Positions 12,145 through 24,856 of a stretch of 64,000 nucleotides of DNA are shown here, piece by piece. The number at the start of each line of letters is the position of its first letter. The first letter of the stretch is position 1. The position numbers and the translations under genes were made by a program. The DNA is from Cladopsammia gracilis (Eukaryota > Cnidaria > Anthozoa > Scleractinia > Dendrophylliidae), in contig JAJGOT010000348.1 in assembly GCA_022457155.1 (NCBI GenBank), positions 124,001 through 188,000 of the forward strand. The letters are read 5' to 3'. The notes under the pieces are model-generated. The model made no database searches. It had not been told where the DNA came from and saw only the letters and a list, made by a program, of their open reading frames with translations.

Positions 12145-12823
12145 TTTAACCTCTGTACAACGGCTACCTCTCCATAATGGCAACGGCTACTAAAGCTTGT
12201 CACAGCTGCCAAAATAACCTCTCCACCACAGCCACTTAAACAACGATTGACGAACAGTGTTTTGGCGTACATTAATAAAAGGTCAAGAAACCTGATCTGT
12301 ACTGCACGTTGTCTGGCTGTACAGTATCTTATCAATTGCGGCACATGTTTAGTGCACGGTTTTGACCCTCCTTAGTAAACCAAAGTTACAGTCGGCGAAA
12401 GAAGCATTAGCAGCTGCTGATGATGTACATGTAGCTTTGTTTACTGAGTTTCATGGGAACGAAGAACTTGTCCAAGCTGCAAGCAAAGTAATGGCTTTGC
12501 TTAGTAAAATGTGTGAAAGATCACTCAAGCAGACAACCCTTGACAGCCTCATTTCACAAAAGAGAAAATAAACTGTACAATAAAAGCAAACGATCATGTA
12601 CAAACTGATGTACTTATTGGACCTTACTCGCTTTGTTTTGTTAACATTTTTGTTCTGAACACTTGGTTTCTGTTTAATTGAATATTTTGCTTGTGTCATG
12701 TATTGATTTCATACAATGTATGCTATAAATAAGCATTTTTATTGAAATAAAATGTTTTACCTCCCCATAATGGCCACTTCCCTCTGTCCCCAAGGTGGCT
12801 GTTGTGAAGAGGTTTGACTGTCA
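12145..12823 (+). mobile_element. pogo/Tigger-like element with transposase tail
   Basis: The right end reads '...gaagaggtttgactg', the inverted Tigger-like terminus, and the left end has the matching inward repeats 'acctctgtacaacggctacc'. The phrase 'ccccataatggccac' near the right repeats the left 'ctccataatggcaac' inverted. A pogo-type C-terminal frame lies inside (12362-12571). The left CAGT end is missing or degraded. Confidence 0.65.
12362..12571 (+). pseudogene. C-terminal remnant of a pogo/Tigger-like transposase
   Basis: The 69-codon frame ends with the phrase KQTTLDSLISQKRK. Tigger/pogo-like and CENP-B-like transposases of invertebrates often close with a basic 'KQ..LDSFF'-like tail. 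The helical segment before it (DVHVALFTEFHGNEELVQAA) fits the region just downstream of the DDE core. The CENP-B DNA-binding and DDE catalytic domains are absent, so this is a fragment trapped in a shortened element. The reading starts at a non-ATG codon and has no promoter I can identify. Confidence 0.5.
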
Positions 12824-13795
12824 TTCTAAAGGCATTCTATTGTCTTGGCTTTTGTTTCAGTGTATGCATTATACAGCCGGGGTTGGAAATTTACAGTTCA
12901 GCATTCTCCATTTCAAGGGTGAGTGAATTTCAGGATGACACCAAAAAGTGTACAATATTTCTATACTTACCAAGAAGATTTGCCACTTGTGTGATAACAT
13001 ATTTTCTTGATTAAATGCTGGGCCCTGAGTTCCAAATAAACGCCTTCTGGCATTTATTTGAGGTACTGTGTTTATCTGAGGCCCAGTGTTTATTTGAATT
13101 TGGTATTGTGTAACTGATTGTTACCATGAAATGTATAGTTTTAGGTGGAATAAACTGCAGCAGCCATTCCACCTAATGATTATGTTCCATATGCTTTGTT
13201 TCAGTAGAAATATTTTATCAATGGTTACAGTGTACTCTACAGCTGCTTTAAACTGCTATTTTGTCAGTTTTAAATGGAAAAAAGAAACATTAACATACAA
13301 TGACAACAATAGTCACTGCATACAGTAGTCTCTATTTTGCTAGATTTTTTGTCAATGGGACTTTCAAGTAATCGAGATGTAAAATTTGTCATCTTTATCA
13401 TGCTGGGGATCGCTCTGGCATCGTTACTTTATCCAGAGTTAATAGATTATATGAAAAGGCAAATAAAAGTCTCAAGGTCAGGGATCATCAGTTGAATTTC
13501 TGGTTAAATTTATTGACTATTATAGTCTCTTTGAGACTTCTTGTTTTTTATTTTCATATATTAGGAATATTTTGATCAATTTAGCTTTTGAATTAAGAAT
13601 TTAGGAATAAAAAAATCTAAAATGTGATCATGAAAACTGATGAAAATAAATGCCAGCCCCAGAATATACGCGAGGCAGAGTTTTAAATAAATGCCCCTGG
13701 TGTTTAATCAGGAAAAAGTGGTAAATGTAGTTTTTGACGCCTACACGTTAATGGAACAATAAGTTCATCTTCAAGTTTAAAATACATGTAAGCCC
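12824..13795. other. gene-free stretch with repeated 'aataaa(c/t)gcc' phrases
   Basis: Phrases resembling 'aaataaacgcc' and 'aaataaatgcccc' occur in opposite halves (about 13036 and about 13685) and may be the ends of an old MITE. I cannot define its termini. No gene is visible. Confidence 0.35.
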
Positions 13796-13850
13796 CCCCC
13801 CCCTCTCTCTAATACCCCCCCCCCCCCCCCCCCCCCGCCCCCTCTAGAAG
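13796..13850 (+). repeat. poly-C/CT junction tract of unit 1
   Basis: The tract reads GTAAGC, a C run, CTCTCTCTAATA, then a long C run, just before CTCTAGAAGCTCCCT. Equivalent tracts open unit 2 (about 18610-18653) and unit 3 (about 30127-30163), so every duplication junction lies in this low-complexity sequence. Confidence 0.85.
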
Positions 13851-15400
13851 CTCCCTGGAATGTTTATGGTATGCCAGGTTTAATTTCTTTTTTTTTTCTC
13901 TTTAGACTTTTACTTGGCTAAACCCTTGTGTGATGGTGTGTAGAAGGAAAATACATGTACACTTAGACCATTAGCAGTCTGGAGTCTTGGAACAGACCCA
14001 GAACTTTGGGCATCAAGTAAGTGGTCCTGAATGGTTGATACACATAAGATTGACCATAAATAATAACAGTTTTCCTGGCAGATAGTTATTCAGTGAACAA
14101 TTTCATTTCTAAAGATAATTTCCGGTACTTATGGAAAATGTCATTTTTTTCTAGGAAATACATGTACTTGAGATTGTAAAAGAAATCATTGATGGCCCTG
14201 GCCTTGAAACACCTTCTTCCATGTGGTTTGCCACAAATAAAAAATGCAAAATACCAAGATCTCAAGGAGAGAAATGAAAAAAAGTGGAGAAGGCCAGAGG
14301 AATGAAATTTCAATCACAAACATTTACAGTGTACAGTAGTTCAAGGTATCAGATGAAAGTTATTGTCTATATTTAAATATTGTGTACAAGTAAGTTTCAT
14401 TGCATTTAACCTTTTTTACAACCAAATAATTTACCTCATAAGTCAGTTTAATGCTGTGGTACAGTACATACGTTCATGGGATACAAAGCACATGATGTAA
14501 TCTAGTTATTCTGAAGTTGACAGAGCGAGTTCAATACTCCTGGAATTTTGTAAGCTTTCGCTTGCTGAGTGTTTGCTTTAGGGACAGACTTGTAGATGTG
14601 TTTGCTTTAAAGAAAGACCCTATACACAAGTTTCTTTTTTCAGAAGTGGGTTGGGCCAAAAACCCCACCCTCCTGCACACTAATAAAAGGTTATAAAGTT
14701 AGCTGAGGTTATTTGTTCATAACAATTAGTTGCCAATAAAAAACAAGCTGAAAAGGTCTCTATGGTTTATGGTCTTTGTGATATCCGGAATAATCAAGGA
14801 CTCGGTAAGTGTTATCAGCCTCAGCCTTTGGCTTTGGCTGATAACACTACTGTACGTCTTACCTTGACCTTCATTATTCTGGATATCACAAAAACCTTAT
14901 GCAATGATTGTTTATAATAATTACTATTAGCTTATTATTAAGCAATTAATAAGGCCAACTTAAAAACATTTTTCATTTTTTATTCCTAAAGGGATCAATG
15001 AACAGGGAATAGTAAAAGTTGTATTTTTATAACAGTTGGTCATTCTATTTTACTTTTAGAAAATTAACTGTATGTGATGCAGTAAGTTGTTAGTAACATG
15101 TTAATTTCATTTCCAGAAATGGAAGCACAGTGGCTCACAGTGGCTTGATCAGGACACATGGGAAAATGGAGAAGAAAACAACTAACATTGTCAAAGTATG
15201 TTGATTTAACAATAATTTTATTATTACCAACCAAGGCTACATGTAGCTTTGTTATTAGAGTTATCATAGGGAGCCTAAAGGGCAACAACTCAGTTTTTCT
15301 TCTCACTGAAGATAGATGTAAGAGTTGCATATTAAATTATGTCCCCCTGGCACTGCCAAAGCACAGCCCTGCCAAACCCATCTTTCTGAATTTTGTAGTA

Positions 15401-15579
15401 CAGTCGAACCTCCGCTAATGGACACCTCCCCTAGGCGGACACCTCCCATAAGCGGACACTTAGTATGTGGTCTCAGCCACATACAAACACTACATTTTCA
15501 ACCTCCCATAAGCGGACACCTCTCTTAAGCGGACACTTTTCCTGGTCCCGATGGTGTCCATTTATGGGAGGTTCGACTG
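15401..15579. mobile_element. Tigger-like MITE (unit 1)
   Basis: A 179-bp element from CAGTCGAACCTCC to GGAGGTTCGACTG, with TA on each side. Internal phrases 'cataagcggacac' are direct repeats. Present at the same place in all three units, so it inserted before the duplications. Confidence 0.9.
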
Positions 15580-15724
15580 TACATTAATGACAGGACTTAC
15601 ACTAGTCTATCATAAACAAATATTATTGAAACTCCAAACATAATATCAGATCTTGTATGGTACATTCTAGGTCTGCAGGTGTACTAATTAATTGATAATG
15701 ACTGTTGTTAGACAGTTTGCTAAT

Positions 15725-16306
15725 TTAAAGTGCCACTGCGATCAAATTTTGATTTTCATTTTTTTACATTTTTGTCGTGTACTGTCAATTAGACTTTCTT
15801 ACTCATCTTGCCAAATTTCAATCCATTACGAACATCAGAAGTGGTTTTATATTAAAATTTATGTCCAAGAATTTACAGCTTCCATTAATCAACCTTGTTC
15901 CAAGGCTTGGTTGCGAATGGGATAAAGTGACGTCAACAATAAGTACAACAATAACAATAAGTAAAGTAACCTCAACAATAACAATAAGTATTGAAAATCA
16001 AGTGAGAAGCAACAAAAACATTGGACTTGTTCTTCGTGCAATTTTCTATGCTGATTGTTATTATAATTTCAACCTGTGAGGTACATATATGTTTGAGCCT
16101 TTGACGTCACTTTATCCCATTCGCAACCAAGCCTTGGAACAAGGTTGATTAATAGCGGCCATAAATTCTCGGACATAAATGTCAAAATAAAACGACTTCT
16201 GATGTTTGTAATGGATTGAGATTTGGCATGATGAGTAAGAAAGCCTAATTGTACACAAAGATGTAAAAAAATGAAAATCAAAAATTTGATTGCAGTGGCA
16301 CTTTAA
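15725..16306. mobile_element. TTAA hairpin MITE (unit 1)
   Basis: TTAA-AGTGCCACTGC at the left and GCAGTGGCACT-TTAA at the right. The arms of about 200 bp are inverted copies that pair through 'ccaaggcttggttgcg' and 'gacgtca'. The centre (about 15926-16075) is an AACAATAA-rich block also found alone at 11158-11306. Small frames on both strands mirror one another because of the inverted arms. Confidence 0.9.
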
Positions 16307-17570
16307 GCATACTGCATGTACATGTAAATCTTTTACATTTACTTTAATTTTTACCTCATTCTTTTTCTGGTGAAGTAGGGACATGTCTTCAGACACTGTA
16401 CCTCATACATTGTATTTTTATTATTCCAACAGCTTTTCGGGAATTTGAGCCGATCATCCAAACAACAATATTCTCCTTATACTCCAATGGCATTTCACCC
16501 AGCTGCCATGTAAGTCAAGATCATTTAGTACTTATACATATTTTTATATCAATATTACCCTTTGATCCCTGCATACATGTACAACATGGCATTATAATGC
16601 CCCTTAAAAATATTGTAAGTGTACATTTTGTTCATGAGATTACAGAAGCAACCAACCAACATACAAACAAAAAATCAATGGCATGTGCATGATCTACATG
16701 TATGTTATTTCAAGATGAAAAGATAACTTGTTGTGGAAGCCTAAACCCATGTGTACACTTACAGTGCTACATGTGTATGGTTTTTAAGTCGTCCCATTAA
16801 GGTTATCTATTTGTCATGTAGGAATTTCTGGTTTCCTTGTAGTAGCATTCATTATAAAACAACCAAAAGTGCAAATGTTGATTATATATGCATGTGAACT
16901 AAGTGTAAGGAATAATTCTTGGCCACATCGGGCTTCTTATTTTCTTGTTTGCTTTTATACAAATTTGTGTTTTTCATGTTTCATTAAAATATACAGAGGA
17001 GAACAAACTTTAACATACTTTTTACAATACATGTATATTAGTCAAATTGCTTTAAAAGTCTATTATCTTTTTTTTATTTATAGTATACAATGCGAGGCTT
17101 AATGGGAAATGATCATGCTAGGAATTGACAGATACGTTATTTTATGGAGAACTTCTAACCTTGAAGCACAGTTGAACTGTCCCAATATTAAAGCAGAAGG
17201 TCGTAATGATTAAGCAACTCTACCAGAAATTATGTAAATTTTATTACAGTCAAACATCCTTAATATATGAACACCAAAGGGACATACCCATGCATGTGTC
17301 TGCATTATAGAGGTGTCATATTAAAGAGGCAGAGATTCAATGAATTGTGGCATCTTTGGGAGCTGGTGAACTGTCTTTAATACATGTATGCATGTAGAGA
17401 GGTGTCAGTAAGGGGAGATGATCAAAGGAGGAAGCATCAAACCCTCCCAGTGAGAGCTGGCAACAATGTGTCTGAAATTTGAATGTCGAACCTGTAAAAG
17501 CTAGCGGAAAATGATGATTGGTTGGATTTAATTGGATAATAACGTCATCATTCTTCGCGCGTTGTGCGTG

Positions 17571-17975
17571 ATCAAGAAAACAAAATCACGGAGAGCGGAG
17601 GAGATTGTATTCATAAAGCGTGTGAGAATTTTTCAAAATATGTGAAGTTTCCTTCGGAATTGAAACCCGGGCAACGTCAAGCAGTTGAAGCACTACTTAA
17701 AGGCAGTGATGTCCTCACTGTTTTGCTGACGGGCTATGGCAAAAGCTTTATATTTCAACTGTTTGCTGCCGCGGCTGCAAATTGAAAGGAGGCAGCATCA
17801 AACAGTGTTGGTTGTCTGTCCGTTACAACGCATCATCGACGACCAGGTAGCAGAAGCCAGAAGTATTGGAATGTCTGCGGCTTCTGTTGCCAATGTATCT
17901 AATGAAGAATTAAGATCGGCGAAGTTTCAGCTTTTGTTTGGGTCAGCCGAGAAAATTATCGACCAGCATTTGTGA
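17571..17975 (+). pseudogene. RecQ-like helicase exon, frameshifted (copy 1)
   Basis: Two overlapping frames together give the start of a RecQ/DExH helicase domain. The first has a Q-motif-like 'LKPGQRQAVEALLKG' followed by the Walker A form 'LLTGYGKSFIFQ' (motif I). The second has motif Ia 'VLVVCPLQRIIDDQV' and a following 'FQLLFGSAEKII' segment. The two parts are in different frames (break near 17780) and no DEAH box or C-terminal helicase lobe follows before the unit ends. RecQ-like proteins unwind DNA 3' to 5' in the nucleus. This is a broken fragment, one of two in the tandem array, and is probably transposon-borne or a decayed gene. Confidence 0.65.
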
Positions 17976-18612
17976 CCTCTCGCGCTGAAAGTTAACGGGA
18001 AAAAATATTCAACCGTTCAAACAGCGGCTGTTAAATGTTTAAAAAAAAAATCTTCACCCTTTTGAACGGCCAATGTTAGTACCCATTTAGATGAAAGATT
18101 TCCAGCCATTTGAACAGCTATCGAAAGAGCTCTAATGTTTTGGCCGGTGCTATTTAGTTTATTTATTTTTGTTCACCACGCAATTTGCATATGTTCGAAA
18201 GTAATTTGAAACCTTTTTTAATAAAAAACATCTCACGATTCACAAAATTATAAACACTCATTCAAAAGAGAAACACCTTAATAATCCCTGTAGCGAAGTT
18301 TTAACAAAGCTTTACAATATCTACAATATTAAATCGTTTGGATCTTCTGCTTTCGGTTTTCTCCCTACACAGATCTATATTTGCCATACTTGCTGCGAGC
18401 AAGTTCCGTTTTTCTTCACGTGGACTGTTACATGTTTGTTGACATTAACGCTCGTTTCCGGTTTGCGCTGATTGGCCAAATTCTGACAGCTCGGACAGCG
18501 GGAAGCCACGGGAAGTATTGGGGGCGGCATTCAAATTTCTGAGACATCGTTGCAAGCTCTTGCCCTCCGCTCTCTCAAACCCCAAGCCCGAGAGCTTGCT
18601 CGCAGGCTAGTA
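17976..18612 (+). other. unit tail with CCGTTCAAAC-type motifs
   Basis: After the helicase fragment the unit has several motifs such as CCGTTCAAAC, TTTTGAACGG and CCATTTGAAC (about 18016-18120). They resemble the subterminal motifs of the GTGACC elements and may be a relic of one. No gene is visible. Confidence 0.4.
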
Positions 18613-18894
18613 AGCCCCCCCCCCTCTCTCTCTACTACCCCCCCCCCCCCCTCTAGAAGCTCCCTAGAATGTTTATGGTATGCCAGGTTTAATTTCTTTT
18701 TTTTTTCTCTTTAGACTTTTACTTGGCTAAACCCTTGTGTGATGGTGTGTAGAAGGAAAATACATGTACACTAAGACCATTAGCAGTCTGGAGTCTTGGA
18801 ACAGACTCAGAACTTTGGGCATCAAGTAAGTGGTCCTGAATGGTTGATACACATAAGATTGACCATAAATAATAACAGTTTTCCTGGCAGAATT

Positions 18895-21078
18895 GTGACC
18901 CTATTTTGGAAAAGGTGGTCAAAGGTGAATTGCCGTAATGGTGTTTAAACGCGTTTAAACGAAGGGTAATTAACGCATTTAAACACTTTATATACGCGTT
19001 TAAACACTATTTTAACGCATTTAAACACTTTTGCAACGCGTTTAAACGCTTGTTCAAAAATGTTCTGCGTTTATTTCGCCAATAACTTATCATCCACATT
19101 ATTATTCGTAATAAATTTGCTCATAAATTAGAGTCACGGTCTGGTGATGACAACCGAGCTCCCCCCACGGGAACGATGTTTTCCTCGTTTATGCTAGTGT
19201 TAGAAATTAAACTACCTGTGAAAGTGCTAAAACAAACTTAATTTGCATGATAAAGGTTGGTCTCGGTAATATTAGTCATAGACATAATTTTTATATTTCA
19301 AGCTAACCCTCGGTCATTCTCGTTTATAAGACAAGAATCTTCAAAGCAACATCCACCTCAAGGTCTTAAAATAAACGATTCCATAGCAAAACATACCAAT
19401 GGCGACTTTCCTTTTCATTTTGAATAAATACGAAAGAAAGATGTCTACATCAAACATTTTCTTTAACGGGTAGATTCCATCCTTCGCCACGTTCACCGCT
19501 CAGCTCAAGACACGAGAGATCACATCACATCAGCAATCAGGAATCAAATTTCTGCTTCAGCGACTGTGCATGGTTCTGATAAACACGCAATTTTATTACA
19601 GTACAATAATCCAGATTACAACAGCAGTGATTGAAACAAGTGAAGACAAAGTAGGAAATATGTTACAAAACGAAAAAACATTTAGTATAAATGTGGCTTT
19701 GTAGACTCGACTGCACGTACCGGACTATCATCCAAAGACAGCTTCCTAATGCGCGTTTTCACCGACTGTAGATCACCATGTGTTGTTGGATAAAACAGTG
19801 CTTTTAAAACTTAAGTTAAAATTGCAAGTGACAAAGAAAAAGAAGTATTTTTGAAGCTGTCGATCCAGTAAAAATAGAATGCTTGCCAAAATTATTGCCG
19901 CTCTTACAAGAACTGAATAATTATTTTTGTAACACGAGCGGTGGGAAAATGAAACATTGTGACAGCTAGCCAATTACGTTTTAGCAGATAACTCTGTTTG
20001 GTCCCGAGGGACCTGAGGTCACATTCCTGAGCACGTATGCACACAAGCTTCAGTCACGTTTATGAAAGAACCAAAGTTCTGCTCACAAAAAACACTAGAA
20101 ATCGTAACAGTAATGGTGAAAACATTTGTTTTAAGGAATGCAATTAGACTTGGAAAGTTATTTGCTAAGACATTTTTCAAATGGCACGCCATTTACTTTG
20201 ATGCCGCTTGCAAAGTCCCGACTGGTGCTTGATCTATTCAATTCAACAGCCGAAAATATTTGCACTCTTGTAATAATTTTATCTTCTTACTCAAAGGAAA
20301 TTTCACTTTTGTGAATTAAATCGTTTGAAACATCATTAAAATGAGATAAATTGACTGTAAGTGCTGTGGAGTGTGACAAGTTTTTCTCGAACTGGAGTTC
20401 ATACAATACAGCGATTTCTCCGGCGCGTGGTTTGTGTGGTTCATGTTTTATGCGCTCAATAATGTGAAAAGTGAGATGGCCCAAGATGAGACTTGCGCTA
20501 CAAATGCAGTCTGGCATGAGGTAGAGAGTTGGTAAGCTTCAATTTTTAACTTCAATTTATTTATTTCGAGCGCCCCAAGTATCATTTACAAATCTCTTAC
20601 AGCGATTATTTAGACAGTAGATCCCGGCAAGTTTTGTATTAGTAGATTTGTTTACCTGGAATCGACTTTACTTCACACTCAAGTGACTCAAGAGAGGTAT
20701 GTCGTTTACACATTAAATACTGATGAAAATATATAAATACATGGATCTTCCTTAGTCGCCTTTAATAATATTATAACTTGTTTTAGTATTTTTCAGCAGC
20801 TATCGAATAACGCTATTTTATTCGCCTTTATTTCAAAACCCGCTACTGGTCTGACATAATTTAAATAATTATTGCGTTTAAACGCTCGATTAGATGAAAC
20901 ATCCACCTTACCAAAAACGTGTTTAAACGTTTCTTTAACGCGTTTAAACGTTATTTAAACTCGTTTAAACATTTTCTTAACGCGTTTAAACGGTGTTTAA
21001 ACACTAATAAACGCGTTTTCGTTTAAAACGCGTTAAAACGCCTTTCACCTTTAACCACCTTTTCCAAAATAGGGTCAC
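18895..21078. mobile_element. GTGACC transposon 1 with CGTTTAAACG clusters
   Basis: The ends GTGACCCTATTTTGG / CCAAAATAGGGTCAC extend as an inverted repeat through 'aaaaggtggtcaaaggtgaa'. The target site is AGAT in copies 1 and 3; the right flank reads AGAT and the left flank AGAATT, so the duplication is imperfect. About 120 bp at the left and about 150 bp at the right are packed with GTTTAAAC-centred palindromes (CGTTTAAACG and variants). The 1.8 kb centre has no coding sequence I can recognise, so it is non-autonomous. Confidence 0.85.
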
Positions 21079-21426
21079 AGATAGTTATTCAGTGAACAAT
21101 TTCATTTCTAAAGATAATTTTCGGTACTTATGGAAAATGTCATTTTTTTCTAGGAAATACATGTACTTGAGATTGTAAAAGAAATCATTGATGGCCCTGG
21201 CCTTGAAACACCTTCTTCCATGTGGTTTGCCACAAATAAAAAATGCAAAATACCAAGATCTCAAGGAGAGAAATGAAAAAAAGTGGAGAAGGCCAGAGGA
21301 ATGAAATTTCAATCACAAACATTTACAGTGTACAGTAGTTCAAGGTATCAGATGAAAGTTATTGTCTATATTTAAATATTGTGTACTAGTAAGTTTCATT
21401 GCATTTAACCTTTTTTACAGCCAAAT

Positions 21427-22765
21427 GTGACCCTCCACGGCAAAACAGTGAATAAGGTGAACGCACGCACACGGCACGCTCGCACGTTAAAACAAAAGAA
21501 GCGTGCCTCAACACGATAGCTGCGCGTAAGTCACTTTCCTCATTAGCGTCAAACCCATTGTTTTCCGTTGCACGCCAAAGACAAAGGAGCGTGTTAAGAT
21601 CTTTGCATGCAATTTTGCACGTATTAACACGATGACCGTGTCAACTTCGATTGCATTCGGTTCAAGAAGTGAGATAGTTTTAGCCTGGTTTCCATAATGT
21701 GCCATGTCGTATCTGGCCCTAGTATTTCTTACTCCCGCAAAGTACTCAGCTGATAACAGTAATTTGGAAAAAGAGGGCAAAAGTGTTCGACTTAAAAAGT
21801 TCTTCTGAGGCTAAGAATATTGTACAGTGTATCTATCTGTCGTAAACACTGCGAAATTCAAATTTCAGGTCGAGTTCGAAGTTAGAATTCGAGTTTGTAT
21901 GCGGGATGCGTACCGCAAAGGAAACAGATCGTTTCGTTTGTTCAAAATAAAGCTATTTACAGGCGTTTTTTTTCTCGTAAACTAAAACTTTATTAAAATA
22001 ATGCTGTTATTATTTGGAATTTGTTAAAACGAATACTGTGATTATATTATTATTGCATTTAGCCATCGCATTTAGCGAATCATTTATTTATTTAGCCTGG
22101 TTACTAAGGTTAACCAAGACGGCCGCTTGTAGACATTACAAACTCAATTTTTTTGGCTTCTTTCGTTCGTCTTCGGTGTTCCTTCATTGCGAAAAGCTTC
22201 GAAATGCCCAACAAACATAGCCAGCACTTTTTAACACAGGTATTTTGACAATTTGAGGTTCAATTTTACAGTTTATGACCACAACGCTCACGTCCGTGCG
22301 TTACGTGCTAGATGCGTATTCAAGAACAACAACAAGTTTTATTTCAAGTATTCTTCAATCGGGGGCGTTCTTGCACCTCTGTTAGAGAAACAAGACTCAC
22401 TTTTTTAAGTTATTCATTTATCTGCCAAACCGTAAATGCAGTAATAATAAGAGCAAAACAACTATTCTCCGACCCGGTGATGTAGTCTGGTAAGTAACAT
22501 GAAAAATAAATCTTCCGTGTCACAACTAGCGTGTTAAGAAACAAAGAAATAACCGTGTCAATCTACCGTGTTAAAATACAAAGCTCTACCGTGTTGAACC
22601 GTGTTAGCAAAATGCAGACAAAGGCCACAAGCACGTTGCTTGAAATCAATTGTTTCAGTTTGCATATCGCACGATAAGCGTGTTGTGTCAGAAGCGTGCG
22701 AATGTGTCAGTACCGTGCCGTGTGCGTGCGTTCACCTTATTCACTGTTTTCCTGTGGAGGGTCAC
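21427..22765. mobile_element. GTGACC transposon 2 with CGTGTTAA clusters
   Basis: A 1,339-bp element with ends GTGACCCTCCACGG / CC(T)GTGGAGGGTCAC and a perfect 4-bp AAAT duplication (21423-21426 and 22766-22769). Copies 1 and 3 hold the single empty AAAT site. Subterminal motifs are CGTGTTAA, ACCGTGTT and their inverses (for example about 21600, 21625, 22532, 22567). No transposase is visible. Confidence 0.88.
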
Positions 22766-23731
22766 AAATAATTTACCTCATAAGTCAGTTTAATGCTGTG
22801 GTACAGTACATACGTTCATGGGATACAAAGCACATGATGTAATCTAGTTATTCTGAAGTTGACAGAGCGAGTTCAATACTCCTGGAATTTTGTAAGCTTT
22901 CGCTTGCTGAGTGTTTGCTTTAGGGACAGACTTGTAGATGTGTTTGCTTTAAAGAAAGACCCTGTACACAAGTTTCTTTTTTCAGAAGTGGGTTGGGCCA
23001 AAAACCCCACCCTCCTGCACACTAATAAAAGGTTATAAAGTTAGCTGAGGTTATTTGTTCATAACAATTAGTTGCCAATAACAAACAAGCTGAAAAGGTC
23101 TCTATGGTCTATGGTCTTTGTGATATCCGGAATAATCAAGGACTCGGTAAGTGTTATCAGCCTCAGCCTTTGGCTTCAGCTAATAACACTACTGTAAGTC
23201 ATACCTTGACCTTCATTATTCTGGATATCACAAAAACCTCATGCAATGATTGTTTATAATAATTATTATTAGCTTATTATTAAGCAAGGCCAACTTAAAA
23301 ACATTTTTCATTTTTTATTCCTAAAGGGATGAACAGGGAATAGTAAAAGTTGTATTTTTATAACAGTTGGTCATTCTATTTTATTTTTAGAAAATTAACT
23401 GTATGTGATGCAGTAAGTTGTTAGTAACATGTTAATTTCATTTCCAGAAATGGAAGCACAGTGGCTCACAGTGGCTTGATCAGGACACATGGGAAAATGG
23501 AGAAGAAAACAACTAACATTGTCAAAGTATGTTGATTTAACAATAATTTTATTATTACCAACCAAGGCTACATGTAGCTTTGTTATTAGAGTTATCATAG
23601 GGAGCCTAAAGGGCAACAACTCAGTTTTTCTTCTCACTGAAGATAGATGTAAGAGTTGCATATTAAATTATGTCCCCCTGGCACTGCCAAAGCACAGCCC
23701 TGCCAAACCCATCTTTCTGAATTTTGTAGTA

Positions 23732-23910
23732 CAGTCGAACCTCCGCTAATAGACACCTCCCGTAGGCGGACACCTCCCATAAGCGGACACTTAGTCGTGG
23801 TCCCAGCCACATACAAACACTACATTAACCTCCCATATTAAAGCGGACACCTCTCTTAAGCGGACACTTTTTCTGGTCCCGATGGTGTCCATTTATGGGA
23901 GGTTCGACTG
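23732..23910. mobile_element. Tigger-like MITE (unit 2)
   Basis: Second copy of the TA-flanked CAGTCGAACCTCC element, with the same internal order and small indels. Confidence 0.9.
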
Positions 23911-24055
23911 TACATTAATGACCGCACTTACGCTAGTCTATCATAAACAAATATTATTGAAACTCCAAACATAATATCAGATCTTGTGTGGTACATTCTA
24001 GGTCTGCAGGTGTACTAATTAATTGATAATGACTGTTGTTAGACAGTTTGCTAAT

Positions 24056-24636
24056 TTAAAGTGCCACTGCGATCAAATTTTGATTTTCATTTTTTTACAT
24101 TTTTTTGTGTACTGTCAATTAGACTTTCTTACTCATCTTGCCAAATTTCAATCCATTACGAACATCAGAAGTGGTTTTATATTAAAATTTATGTCCAAGA
24201 ATTTACAGCTTCCATTAATCAACCTTGTTCCAAGGCTTGGTTGCGAATGGGATAAAGTGACGTCAACAATAAGTACAACAATAACAATAAGTAAAGTAAC
24301 CTCAACAATAACAATAAGTATTGAAAATCAAGTGAGAAGCAACAAAAACATTGGACTTGTTCTTCGTGCAATTTTCTATGCTGATTGTTATTATAATTTC
24401 AACCTGTGAGGTACATATATGTTTGAGCCTTTGACGTCACTTTATCCCATTCGCAACCAAGCCTTGGAACAAGGTTGATTAATAGCGGCCATAAATTCTC
24501 GGACATAAATGTTAAAATAAAACGACTTCTGATGTTTGTAATGGATTGAGATTTGGCATGATGAGTAAGAAAGCCTAATTGTACACAAAGATGTAAAAAA
24601 ATGAAAGTCAAAAATTTGATTGCAGTGGCACTTTAA
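24056..24636. mobile_element. TTAA hairpin MITE (unit 2)
   Basis: Second copy of the AGTGCCACTGC hairpin element, collinear with 15725-16306. Confidence 0.9.
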
Positions 24637-24856
24637 ACATACTGCATGTACATGTAAATCTTTTACATTTACTTTAATTTTTACCTCATTCTTTTTCTGG
24701 TGAAGTAGGGACATGTCTTCAGACACTGTACCTCATACATTGTATTTTTATTATTCCAACAGCTTTTCGGGAATTTGAGCCTATCATCCAAACAACAATA
24801 TTCTTCTTATACTCCAATGGCATTTCACCCAGCTGCCATGTAAGTCAAGATCATTT

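Larger units (their letters stand above)
13906..16509 (+). other. exon-like blocks with conserved splice sites
   Basis: Several segments in the unit are bounded by good acceptor/donor sites: 13906-14016 (tttag / gtaagt), 15117-15195 (ttccag / gtatg) and 16433-16509 (caacag / gtaagt). An acceptor also occurs at 14155 (tttttctag). The 16433-16509 block is open and encodes NLSRSSKQQYSPYTP. Other blocks contain stops in most frames. The sites are kept in all three tandem copies. They may be exons of a decayed gene or a noncoding transcript; I recognise no protein family. Confidence 0.3.
13796..18612 (+). repeat. tandem unit copy 1 (about 4.8 kb)
   Basis: The unit begins at a GTAAGC-poly-C / CT / poly-C tract, followed by 'ctctagaagctccct', and ends where the same tract starts again. 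It contains, in order, exon-like blocks, a Tigger MITE (15401-15579), a TTAA hairpin MITE (15725-16306) and a broken RecQ-like exon (17571-17975). This copy has none of the three large insertions found in copy 2. Confidence 0.9.

Noticed and set aside
15692..16396. Frames of 70-128 codons repeated in all tandem units
   Set aside because: They lie within the TTAA hairpin MITE; frames on both strands mirror one another because the arms are inverted copies.
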